31,550 nucleotides of DNA from Daphnia carinata (lineage: Eukaryota; Arthropoda; Branchiopoda; Diplostraca; Daphniidae): positions 1-31,550 of the forward strand of contig NW_026712556.1 in NCBI RefSeq assembly GCF_022539665.2, in the 5' to 3' direction. The first letter of the stretch is position 1; the number at the start of each line of letters is the position of its first letter. The position numbers were made by a program, and so were the translations under genes. The notes beneath the pieces were generated by a model. The model had not been told where the DNA came from and did not search any database. It saw only the letters and a program-made list of their open reading frames with translations. This document shows positions 16,365 to 25,079 of this stretch, piece by piece.

Positions 16365-18784
16365 TAACACCGAGTACAAAAAAGTTAGAAGCCATCATCA
16401 AATACCCAGCTCCCAAAAACGTGAAAGAATTGAGCTCATTTCTAGGTTTGGCTAGCTATTACAGGAAGTTCATCAGGGCTTTTGCTGATAAAGCCCACCC
16501 ACTGACAGCGCTAACGAGAAAATCAGCCGAGTGGAAATGGGGAGAGGAACAAAGGGACGCCTTTGATTGTATCAAGAACTGTCTCATAACTAGACCTATC
16601 CTAGGGTATCCAGATTTCACGCGCGAATTTATCATCTACACAGATGCCTCAGGATACGGTATAGGAGCAGTCTTGGCTCAGATGCAAACTCTACCTCAAT
16701 CAGCGGATTCAGCGGAGTCCGACGTACAGGAACCCCGTGAATCAGACGGCGCGGAAGTCGTCATAGCGTATAGCTCTAAACATCTGAACGACCGCGAAGC
16801 CAAGTGGTCAACCACAGAGAAAGAGGCTTACGCCATCATCCACGCAATTGACGTATTTAGAACGTATCTATACGGACGCAGATTCACCGTATTTACAGAC
16901 CATAGACCTTTAGAATGGTTAATGAGCAAGACAGAACCCGCAGGAAGATTAGCTAGATGGGCACTAAAAATACAAGAATTCGACATCGTCATTGGGTACC
17001 GGCCTGGGAAGTCGCACCAAAATGCAGACACCCTAAGCCGTATTCCCATAGTGCCAATAGCACGAGTAGAAACAAGGGCAACAGAAAGAGGAACTGTCAT
17101 AAGAGAGCTAGAAAATATTCGAAAAGAAGGTAAAAATCTAAAAGAAAAACTAAGGATTGAAAGATTAAAGAAACAAGAACAGCTGGAGAAAGAAAACGAA
17201 AGTATTCAAAAAGAAAACGAAAGTTTTGAGAGGGAAAGTCAAAGGAAGAGCGTAGGTTTCGAAAGAGAAATTGGAAGTGAAAGTAAAAGGTCTGAGAAAG
17301 AAGACAGATGGATAGAATTACAGCAAGCAGATAAATATTGTCAAAAACTAATGATGGAAATACAAGAAGATAGTCAGAAAAATAGAAATAAAAGATTCTC
17401 AAGCAACTTTATAATCAATGAAAAGGGTCTATTAACAGATAGACAAGGAAAATTAGTAGTCCCTGTACCGTTAATCGACGGAATTTTACGAGCAAATCAT
17501 GATCACATGATGGCAGGGCATTTAGGAATCGAAAAAACAATAGCCAGACTTAGAGAACAATACTTCTTCCCATACATGCGACAAAACGTAACAGAACACA
17601 TCAAAAATTGCCTTAAATGCGCAAAACGCAAGGCTGTGGGAGGAAGTAAAGCACCATTGCAACCTATGCCCCCAGCCGAAAGGGTGTGGGAAAGACTTGC
17701 GATGGATATTGTGGGTCCCGTTCAAGAAAGCGCAAAGGGACATAAGTATATTTTAGTCCTATCAGATTATGCCAGTCGTTTCGTCTTCACGGTTCCAATG
17801 AGAGATCAAACTGCCCAAACAATTGCTACAATACTGGTTAATGATATTTATACAAAATATGGATCCCCCGAAGTAGTACTAACAGATCAAGGAACTAATT
17901 TCCTGTCGAGCTTAATCCAAGATATTTGCAAATTATTTAAAATCAAACAAATCAGAACAACAGCATACCATCCCCAGACAGACGGATTAGTAGAACGATT
18001 TAACAGAACCCTATGTGACATGTTGGCTTGCTACGTAACGGATGAACCAGAAAATTGGGACAAATATCTACCATTTGTCACATTTGCTTACAACACAGCG
18101 AAGCAATCAACACTGCAACAAAACCCATTCTTTCTATTCTTCGGGAGACAACCAGTGCTCCCAAACGACATCAAAATAGACAGGCGATACGAAACATACG
18201 AGGATACCAGTGTAATGTACTCACACCAATGGAAGAAGGCTCAGCAACTAGCGAAGGAACACCTATTTCGGGCACAGACAAAACAAAAAAGATACTACGA
18301 CAAAGGAACACAAGCGATCAAATATAACATTGGTGACTTTGTGCTACTGAAAGCTCCACCAACTGCCGGAAAATTCATCAACAGTTGGAATGGACCATTC
18401 AAAATCATCAGAAATTTCTCAAATCTCACTTATGAGATTCAACACGCGAGCAATGAAAAACTAAAATCAGTGGTACACGTCAACCGCCTAAAACTCTACG
18501 TCCCGGCAAACCAAGAAACAGAAAAATTATCTAGTGTTCCACAACAACCAGGAAGTGAAACAGTGCGACGAGGACCAGGCAGACCAAGAAACAACTTCAT
18601 CAACAACAAAAGAATACCTGTCCGTAGAGCGTGTTGGCATCCGCATCATCATGTTGCAGAAACAGAAAATTGTAAAATCATCGCACCAAATCTCCCCGGT
18701 CCTATACCAATTAATCCTGCACACACTAGAATGACGAATCCACGATACAACTTACGGCAACGCAACGAAGTCTCGAGATTCTAA
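16361..18784 (+). CDS. pol: Pol, 3' part: end of reverse transcriptase, RNase H, integrase
   Basis: This continues the reading frame broken by the BEL insertion; the frame at 16361 is the one that stopped at 8932. It has no ATG at its start, so in this copy it is stranded. The thumb end has SSFLGLASYYRKFI. RNase H runs about 16610-17045, with FIIYTDASGYGIGAVLAQ, the Glu of TEKEAYAII, and FTDHRPLEW. A Lys/Glu-rich charged linker of about 90 residues (17100-17370) separates it from the integrase. The integrase has an HHCC finger (GHLGIEKTIARLREQYFF to NCLKCAKRK), a DDE core (MDIVGP near 17704, VLTDQGTNF near 17876, and the Glu of HPQTDGLVERFNRT near 17990), and a GPF-type C-terminal module (WNGPFKIIRNFS near 18387). 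The Arg/Pro tail ends at 18782-18784. No other break is seen. Confidence 0.95.
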   Translation, partial: GITPSTKKLEAIIKYPAPKNVKELSSFLGLASYYRKFIRAFADKAHPLTALTRKSAEWKWGEEQRDAFDCIKNCLITRPILGYPDFTREFIIYTDASGYGIGAVLAQMQTLPQSADSAESDVQEPRESDGAEVVIAYSSKHLNDREAKWSTTEKEAYAIIHAIDVFRTYLYGRRFTVFTDHRPLEWLMSKTEPAGRLARWALKIQEFDIVIGYRPGKSHQNADTLSRIPIVPIARVETRATERGTVIRELENIRKEGKNLKEKLRIERLKKQEQLEKENESIQKENESFERESQRKSVGFEREIGSESKRSEKEDRWIELQQADKYCQKLMMEIQEDSQKNRNKRFSSNFIINEKGLLTDRQGKLVVPVPLIDGILRANHDHMMAGHLGIEKTIARLREQYFFPYMRQNVTEHIKNCLKCAKRKAVGGSKAPLQPMPPAERVWERLAMDIVGPVQESAKGHKYILVLSDYASRFVFTVPMRDQTAQTIATILVNDIYTKYGSPEVVLTDQGTNFLSSLIQDICKLFKIKQIRTTAYHPQTDGLVERFNRTLCDMLACYVTDEPENWDKYLPFVTFAYNTAKQSTLQQNPFFLFFGRQPVLPNDIKIDRRYETYEDTSVMYSHQWKKAQQLAKEHLFRAQTKQKRYYDKGTQAIKYNIGDFVLLKAPPTAGKFINSWNGPFKIIRNFSNLTYEIQHASNEKLKSVVHVNRLKLYVPANQETEKLSSVPQQPGSETVRRGPGRPRNNFINNKRIPVRRACWHPHHHVAETENCKIIAPNLPGPIPINPAHTRMTNPRYNLRQRNEVSRF

Positions 18785-18788
18785 AACA

Positions 18789-18808
18789 TCCAAGTTTTCT
18801 TTTCGCAG
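18789..18808 (+). promoter_or_regulatory. Splice acceptor before env
   Basis: CCAAGTTTTCTTTTCGCAG ends at 18808, four bases past the end of pol plus a short gap. It is a strong pyrimidine-rich acceptor, and the next three bases are ATG. This is where errantivirus env RNA is normally spliced. Confidence 0.65.
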
Positions 18809-18814
18809 ATGTAA

Positions 18815-21800
18815 CTGATACTATCACTCATCCAATTACTCACCATCATTCCATCCACATATCCCATCTATTCAACCGTATGCGACTGCCAGAACGTAAA
18901 GACCAGAGGAATTTTAGATATAGAGGCACCCTATTACTGCAATAACAAAGAATCAGATACAGCTCACTTACCCAGAATAGCCACGTTGTACACTTTAAAA
19001 ACAACACAAAAACCAGCAGCCTCTTGGAAAGGCTGGACCTGCAAGCAATGGATAAAAACGAAGAAAATAACTGGGTCATTCTGGATCGGATCTTTCGACA
19101 CCATATATTCACAAGAAACTAAACTAATTTCCCCACTGGAATGCTGGAGAATGGTGAACGACAAGAAGTGTGGCGATAATAACATGCAGACCGGACCAGC
19201 GGGTCTGAGTTTCACAGCCACCCCGACAGGCGAAGGGCAATGGTATGCCATAAAAACATATCACACCCTCAACTGTGTTGCAGAACAAATAACCTTACGG
19301 CAGGAAAAACAAGACGACCCAATCGAGAGCCCATTTGGACCATTAAATACTACCCAGCAAGAAGGACACTTCATCCAAAATCAAAACACAATAGTATGGG
19401 GAGATAGGACAACAAATAATTCATATTCTCAAACCTTGATCAAAGGAAGCGGTTATCTGGAACTTCCGAGAATACCGGAACGCGAAAACACCAGCCGTCT
19501 TTACGACACCAATCGACAGATCGAGATTTCATTCTTCAACAAACCAGATCGGGACATAACACCACAAGGTTACAAAGTTGTGGGCGTACCGCTCACATAC
19601 CTAATCTTTCCAACCGAAACAACGAGAAAATTGTACGAGATGTTCAAAACAACTATACATACATGTATACAAAATACTCACCTAGATACATCGGTGTGCA
19701 AGGACTACAGGGAACTCCAGTTAACCAAGCGGAAACGATCCATTCAACAGGAAGTTACATTCTTGCTCAACACTCCCTCGGAAGACTCAGGAAAACGTCT
19801 GTACAGCATTTCGTACGCCTGGGGGCCAATAAGAATGGGATATCAACAGTCAATCAGGATCAACGAGAAGGACCGGAGTGTAAATTACAACGCCACTATA
19901 TACATAATATACAAACCAGACGAAAACACTCAGTTAACCGCCCACTTTCGTCTCAAAGACGATGATCCACTTCCTCAAGGATCAGAATTCGAATACATCG
20001 TTGACCAAACAATAAGAATCCAGAACAGTAATATCTGTATCACGGAAGGAGAAGCAGGCCGACTAATTGTTGCTAAATGCTCAGAATTTTCAACACGGTG
20101 GATTCTAGATCAACAAAATCATCAATTAATTTCACAAGAATCGTATCTCTGTATTACACTAGGAACATACCAAGCTATCATATTGACAGAATGCAGAGAT
20201 GATAAGAACAGCGTAACACAAAAATGGATCTTTGAAACTGTCAACACCAATCCAGACATCATAGAAAATTTCCCAGACACAACTTTAGCAGAAATGCAGG
20301 AAATTCAACAAGAACAACGGAAGGCAATCACAACCACGATTAATTCGCCGCTATTTGGAGGAATTTTAAAAACTAATCACGGTAGCGGAAATATAATCTG
20401 GGATATGATTGCCTGGGGCCTATTGAAAAACGGAAAAACACCAAACGAAAAATGTCTAACACACCATGGAGTAAACAAGCAAATGACATTAGAAGAATGC
20501 GACAAAGAGTGGCCGCAATGTCAAGAAGAACTAAGAAAACTAATTAACAGCAACGATCCATTAGTACAATCACAAACAATGGTAGCCAACTGTAGCAAAG
20601 CAACAGAACGAGGACAAGCTTTCGAATATACATCTGATTTCACCATCAGACCGTTCAACACAAACACCTGTATCAAAGCCAATACGACAATGCTAGTACT
20701 TCAAGAGTGCGCTAGCACCAGCTCAATCTGGGGCACATTTGAGCACACAGGACAGCTCATGGCAACAGATAGAACTGGGCTACATTCACCCTCATCAGAC
20801 AGGAAGTGTCTCACACAGAGAGTAGGACGGGTGACCCTGGGGCATTGTCACAGCTCCAGCCAAAAACAACACTTTAACTTTGAATATCGCAACCCACACC
20901 AAATACGGACTCTCTCAGCGGCAGCCATCATAGCACTGCACACTAAACAGCCATTGGACGGGAAAACACTCCCAACCATACCACCACTAATGAAAAGAGA
21001 GGATAACAACCAATCAGAGAACAGCAAAAGTTTGGCCACACCCCCTGCCGCGCCCACAACAGAAAAACACACAACAACGACAAGCGTTACAACGACTACA
21101 AAGCCCACAATAAAAACCACATTGGGAACAACAGCAAAAACAACGGTAAAAAGCACTACGACAATTAAACCAGTTACAAGCACAGCAGCTAACAAACCCA
21201 CCACAACACAGAAAGTGACAACTAAACCCAGTATGACATCAACGTCAACAAAACCCACCACAACTACAAAACCAATAATCACATCGACAAGCACTAAACC
21301 CACCACTACTACTAGACCTACGGCAACTGCTAAGATAACTTCAACTTCAACAACCACTACAACTACAAAACTTACGACAACAACAACAATGGCCACTACA
21401 ACAAGTTCCACAACAACCACAACAACAGAGAAAACAACAACGCCTACTACGACAAGTTCCACAACAACAGCGACAACAACGACGCACCAGCCAAGCTCAA
21501 TAACGTCGAGCACAAAAACAGTAATCGAAAGTTCGACGACCCAACAATCATCAACACATACTGCCGGAGTAACCCCTTTAGCACTAACGGGAACAACGTC
21601 TACAACAGAAGGAACTCAAATTCAGGCCATCGAAGAAAGCAGTATTCGAAACTTGCCGTTAGCTGATTCTTTGATAATTTCAATGGATCAAAAAGCTGAA
21701 GATACATCAAACAATGAAAATTTAGAAGCCGATTTACCCAAAAACATTGAAGAATTCAACGACAAAATTAAATACGAAATAAGTAAAATGCACGACCAAT

Positions 21801-22912
21801 ATAAGATAAGCATCGAAACTGAACACGAAAACAAGTTGGCAAAAGAAATTCGGGACGTTTATTGTCAACTATCAGCAATCAAAAGAACACAAGCAGTTAT
21901 ATTAGCCCAAACCAACGGAATTTTAGCAGCAGCAGCAGTAGGTTTACCAATCTGCACAAGACTACAAGGCTTCGGTCAAGCAATGACACTTCAACAATGC
22001 GAGGCAAAAAGAATTTTTATATCAGCAAACGAAACCAAATGTGGATTTCAGCCGTTTTTTACTTACGAAGGAAAAAACTGTACGATTGGAACAGATGGAT
22101 GGTCAATTCATCCATATTCTGATTGTTTCTGGAAAACACCTTTGGTAAATTTAAATGGAAATCCACACACATGGGAACACAATTCTACGACAGGAGATTG
22201 GATACGCCAGACACCTAGCATTCACATGCCTAATTTAGACCTCATTTCAGAATTTGAAGAACTCCATCTTAACGATTTCGACTTCGCGCTGAAAAGCCAT
22301 CCAGCACACGAGACGATGGAAATGGAACAATTAAATATTCTAAATGACCTAGTTGGCAGAATGCAAGAAGGCAACTCCAATTCTGTTGGAGACATTGTAA
22401 TGTCAGAACAACAAGATAATCAAATAGGAAACATGTTCTCATGGTTCGACAAACTAAAAATAATTGGTCTATCAGCGATAGGATTTGTACTATTCCTCGT
22501 ATGTTTACGAATCTTCATTATTTGCAACCCCATCTCGAAGATAAAAGAACATATCCGCAGAAAACGGAACTTTACAACCAGATACGATGATGGCGTAGAG
22601 GAAGAACACGAACTCGCATCAATGATACCGGCACGAGAAACAAATTACCATTCGGAAATAGCAATCGAACAACCGTTCCTAAGAACAACCGCCCCTGCAC
22701 AACTAACAACAGAAAGACAAGGTCAAATGCGCCCTCCCCGACCAAGTGCACCAAATTCATTAATTTACCCCTCTATCGAAACAACTGACACAATCACACG
22801 ATGTACAGGAAAACACACCATGTGCACTTACGTCGTCGGATATGGCATGGTTTGGGAAGACCTATGCCGTTGCATGTCCGAAACAGACAATAGTAATTCA
22901 GCCAGAAAGTAA
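18815..22912 (+). CDS. env: Env-like membrane glycoprotein, very large; start blocked by a stop
   Basis: 1365 codons open, with no ATG before the Met of the CWRMVND region. Just upstream is ATG (18809) then TAA (18812-18814), and directly after that stop comes a signal-peptide-like run (LILSLIQLLTIIPS). So the env start seems to be cut at codon 2. The ectodomain has a furin-like KRKR at about residue 308 (19727-19738), several N-glycosylation sites, and two Cys-rich segments with ricin-B-like features, for example RWILDQQNHQLIS and QKWIFE near 20095 and 20220. A Thr-rich mucin-like stretch runs from about 21050 to 21620. Next come a Cys-containing membrane-proximal ectodomain, one transmembrane helix (IGLSAIGFVLFLVCLRIFII, near 22465-22525), and a cytoplasmic tail of about 125 residues. 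The fusion class is not clear; the C-terminal ectodomain reminds me of class III-like glycoproteins of arthropod chuviruses, at low confidence. Confidence 0.85.
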   Translation: MILSLIQLLTIIPSTYPIYSTVCDCQNVKTRGILDIEAPYYCNNKESDTAHLPRIATLYTLKTTQKPAASWKGWTCKQWIKTKKITGSFWIGSFDTIYSQETKLISPLECWRMVNDKKCGDNNMQTGPAGLSFTATPTGEGQWYAIKTYHTLNCVAEQITLRQEKQDDPIESPFGPLNTTQQEGHFIQNQNTIVWGDRTTNNSYSQTLIKGSGYLELPRIPERENTSRLYDTNRQIEISFFNKPDRDITPQGYKVVGVPLTYLIFPTETTRKLYEMFKTTIHTCIQNTHLDTSVCKDYRELQLTKRKRSIQQEVTFLLNTPSEDSGKRLYSISYAWGPIRMGYQQSIRINEKDRSVNYNATIYIIYKPDENTQLTAHFRLKDDDPLPQGSEFEYIVDQTIRIQNSNICITEGEAGRLIVAKCSEFSTRWILDQQNHQLISQESYLCITLGTYQAIILTECRDDKNSVTQKWIFETVNTNPDIIENFPDTTLAEMQEIQQEQRKAITTTINSPLFGGILKTNHGSGNIIWDMIAWGLLKNGKTPNEKCLTHHGVNKQMTLEECDKEWPQCQEELRKLINSNDPLVQSQTMVANCSKATERGQAFEYTSDFTIRPFNTNTCIKANTTMLVLQECASTSSIWGTFEHTGQLMATDRTGLHSPSSDRKCLTQRVGRVTLGHCHSSSQKQHFNFEYRNPHQIRTLSAAAIIALHTKQPLDGKTLPTIPPLMKREDNNQSENSKSLATPPAAPTTEKHTTTTSVTTTTKPTIKTTLGTTAKTTVKSTTTIKPVTSTAANKPTTTQKVTTKPSMTSTSTKPTTTTKPIITSTSTKPTTTTRPTATAKITSTSTTTTTTKLTTTTTMATTTSSTTTTTTEKTTTPTTTSSTTTATTTTHQPSSITSSTKTVIESSTTQQSSTHTAGVTPLALTGTTSTTEGTQIQAIEESSIRNLPLADSLIISMDQKAEDTSNNENLEADLPKNIEEFNDKIKYEISKMHDQYKISIETEHENKLAKEIRDVYCQLSAIKRTQAVILAQTNGILAAAAVGLPICTRLQGFGQAMTLQQCEAKRIFISANETKCGFQPFFTYEGKNCTIGTDGWSIHPYSDCFWKTPLVNLNGNPHTWEHNSTTGDWIRQTPSIHMPNLDLISEFEELHLNDFDFALKSHPAHETMEMEQLNILNDLVGRMQEGNSNSVGDIVMSEQQDNQIGNMFSWFDKLKIIGLSAIGFVLFLVCLRIFIICNPISKIKEHIRRKRNFTTRYDDGVEEEHELASMIPARETNYHSEIAIEQPFLRTTAPAQLTTERQGQMRPPRPSAPNSLIYPSIETTDTITRCTGKHTMCTYVVGYGMVWEDLCRCMSETDNSNSARK
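21050..21620 (+). repeat. Thr-rich low-complexity, mucin-like segment of env
   Basis: Dense ACA/ACT/ACG codons with Lys, Pro and Ser. It encodes about 190 residues, most of them Thr, Ser, Lys or Pro, suited to dense O-glycosylation. The minus strand shows a long open frame here only because of the skewed composition. Confidence 0.9.
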
Positions 22913-23205
22913 AAGTCCCAAGGTCATTGAAATTAAAAGTAGCCACTAAACATAATCCCTGACAAATTTAATTAATTACAAAATAAATTAGCTCCCAGAA
23001 AATAACACACTTATCAGCATTTTTTTTCTTCCCGACCACTTAGGTGATTTTTAAAATATATCCCATACTCGTAACTTTATAGTAAAACAAAGAGTAGAGA
23101 CAAAACCCGAATAACAATTTTGTATTCCAAACTAACATGAACTAAAAAATTCAAAATAGAAAACCTTTGGGATAGACAAAACAAAAATTACAAACCCAAA
23201 TAACA

Positions 23206-23223
23206 TTTTTTTTTTTTCCTCGA

Positions 23224-23256
<33 letters not shown>
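23206..23256. repeat. Poly(T)12 and poly(A)31 tracts
   Basis: Twelve T (23206-23217), an eight-base spacer, then 31 A (23226-23256). They could pair as a hairpin. The A run could be a relic of a polyadenylated RNA copied into the element, or simple slippage; its length in an assembly is uncertain. Confidence 0.85.
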
Positions 23257-23259
<3 letters not shown>

Positions 23260-23534
23260 AATAACAAAATCATCGGAGAAAAAGCAGTGTAGTGTAACAA
23301 AGAACGACAGAAACTAACGCACGAAGAAAAAGAAAGACGCAAGAACCCCTATAAGAAAAGACAATGACTTAAAAAGGAAGATAGAAAGTTCAAAATGTAA
23401 CGGTATATTCATCAATTCGCCCCACGGCGAAATAGAAGACGGAACACATTAAAATAGAAGAAACTACCTGTTTTGAAATTAAGAAGAGGGGAACAAGAAT
23501 TTATGAAAAACTCTGCAAAAGAAGACTTTTCAAA

Positions 23535-23552
23535 AAACTAACCTCTTCCCAG
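23535..23552 (+). promoter_or_regulatory. Splice acceptor before the ankyrin gene
   Basis: AAACTAACCTCTTCCCAG has a consensus-like CTAAC branch point 10 bases before a pyrimidine-rich AG ending at 23552. From there to the ATG at 23625 there is no other ATG. It would suit splicing from the leader donor at 4794. Confidence 0.55.
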
Positions 23553-23624
23553 TGTTTCAACGACATAATTCAGACAAAGTTCTACAAAGAAAAGTGCCAT
23601 CACAAGTCAACCTTTACTCTAAAA

Positions 23625-24866
23625 ATGGAAAACAACAACATCACTCAGGATAACGCAATGGACGTAACCATCATCCCACAAGAGGAAAAAGAATACGAAT
23701 TAATATACATTAGTGATACTGAAAGTGAGAATAGCCAGCAGGAGTACAAAGAAAAGGAAAGTGCTAAAAATGCAGATGTGAACAAGCAGATAGTGAAAAA
23801 TGTGGAATGGAACGGAATCAAAACCGAGAAAAACGATTTTTCCGAACTAGAGAGAAAAAGGAAAGACATCAGTGAATCAAGTGACGACGACACTGAGGAG
23901 GTAAATGCCTATAGTGAAATGGAACCCGATCTGGATAGTACCTACAGTACCGAATTTATATTGGAAAATAACAGTGACACCGGTTTCCAATATGACCCAC
24001 CCCACGGTACCGAATTGGAAAATGTTAGTGACACCGACCTCCAATGTGAACCGCCCAAAAAACGGAGCAGACCGAATAACCAACAAAGGGAAACAGAAAC
24101 ATGCAAGAACTGTAGGATGAAGACAATAGCACCCCTTTCAACAGAACAAGCAGAGAAGATTCAACTGCACCGACAGGCTACTATTGACTTGGAAGACGGA
24201 AAACTTTGTCTATCAATGATGGAAGCTACACTACCAACTATAAGAAGATGCATCCAAAAAAGATTAGAATCGCTAGGATGTTGGCCACGACAAAAAATGG
24301 CCATATTCCTTAATAAAAGATACGAGGAAGGACGTACCCTGCTCCACACCAGTATACAAAAAGTAAGGTACGACATAACTGATGCTCTACTTGCCTATGG
24401 GGCAAACCCCGAGATAATGTATCGAGGCAGCACAATTGGACACATGGCAGCGGAAAATAACGACTTATTCCTGGTAAGGATACTAAAACACCACAACTGC
24501 GAGTTCACAAATCGCAATAAAGACGGAGAAACCCCGCTAATGACAGCAATATCACACGAACATGAGGAATGTGCACGCCTAATTTCAACACCAACAAACA
24601 TCAAAATAGCAACCAGCAAGGGCAGAACCATCTTGCATTACCTCGCCAGATATGGACTCGAAGACTTGGCTACACAAATCTGTACAAAAAGAATAATTGA
24701 CGTTAACCAGCAAGACGAAACGGGCACAACTGCCTTACACGAAGCAGTGAAATATAAACGACTGGACATGATCGAATTACTGCTTCTACATGGAGCAGAT
24801 AAAAAGATAAAAGACAACCGTGGACATACGGCTGTAGCAAATAATAACAGCACAAACATACAATAA
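23625..24866 (+). CDS. Accessory ankyrin-repeat protein of the Gypsy-type element
   Basis: 413 residues, true ATG at 23625, intact to a TAA before the polypurine tract. Residues 1-170 are acidic and probably disordered, with an imperfect tandem duplication (TEFILENNSDTGFQYDPP then TELENVSDTDLQCEPP, near 23950-24055), a nuclear-localisation-like PPKKRSRP near residue 143, and a CKNC motif near 160. From about residue 233 come at least five ankyrin repeats: EGRTLLHTSI, STIGHMAAENND, DGETPLMTAI, KGRTILHYLARYG and TGTTALHEAVKYKRLDMIEL, then a partial sixth. The number and layout are like the IkB/Cactus domain and the virus-borne ankyrin (vankyrin) proteins, which bind NF-kB factors. A role in modulating host NF-kB signalling or transcription is therefore possible, but unproven. 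LTR elements of this family do not normally carry such a gene. A captured host or viral gene is the simplest origin. Confidence 0.88.
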   Translation: MENNNITQDNAMDVTIIPQEEKEYELIYISDTESENSQQEYKEKESAKNADVNKQIVKNVEWNGIKTEKNDFSELERKRKDISESSDDDTEEVNAYSEMEPDLDSTYSTEFILENNSDTGFQYDPPHGTELENVSDTDLQCEPPKKRSRPNNQQRETETCKNCRMKTIAPLSTEQAEKIQLHRQATIDLEDGKLCLSMMEATLPTIRRCIQKRLESLGCWPRQKMAIFLNKRYEEGRTLLHTSIQKVRYDITDALLAYGANPEIMYRGSTIGHMAAENNDLFLVRILKHHNCEFTNRNKDGETPLMTAISHEHEECARLISTPTNIKIATSKGRTILHYLARYGLEDLATQICTKRIIDVNQQDETGTTALHEAVKYKRLDMIELLLLHGADKKIKDNRGHTAVANNNSTNIQ

Positions 24867-25064
24867 TCAAGACAAAGGTGGAACGAGTTATTCAACCATA
24901 GTCATTATTAGTATTCATAGAAGCAGCTGTAGTTGGTGACGGAAAAAGAAGAAGGAGAACAATTTCTGCTAAAAATTCAGGTGAAGGAACAAGTTTTTTA
25001 TATTATCCGTAAACCAATAGTCGGTGATGGAAACACACACATTGGAGGACCAATTCTTCTCATC
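24867..25064 (+). other. 3' untranslated part before the polypurine tract
   Basis: Non-coding, purine-rich. A short open frame on the plus strand here lacks an ATG and runs into the LTR; I do not believe it. An imperfect repeat of the phrase TAGTTGGTGACGG / TAGTCGGTGATGG occurs at 24930 and 25018. Confidence 0.6.
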
Positions 25065-25079
25065 GAAGAGGGGAAGGAA
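25065..25079 (+). other. Polypurine tract of the Gypsy-type element
   Basis: GAAGAGGGGAAGGAA, 15 purines directly before the 3' LTR, where plus-strand DNA synthesis is primed. Confidence 0.92.

Larger units (their letters stand above)
22913..23552 (+). other. Non-coding interval between env and the ankyrin gene
   Basis: AT-rich and strongly purine-biased, with no open frame of interest. It holds a T12/A31 pair of homopolymers (23206-23256) and ends in a good splice acceptor. If the ankyrin RNA is spliced as I propose, this interval is intron in that message and 3' untranslated region in the env message. Confidence 0.7.

Noticed and set aside
18811-18943. Env read in the frame given by splicing 4794 to 18809 from an upstream start
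   Set aside because: The leader has no ATG, and that frame stops after about 43 codons; it lacks the signal peptide and the env frame.
20848-21513. 221-codon open frame on the minus strand, Val-rich with hydrophobic runs
   Set aside because: It is the mirror of the Thr-rich env segment (ACN codons read as NGT, giving Val), so low complexity explains it; it has no independent sign of coding.
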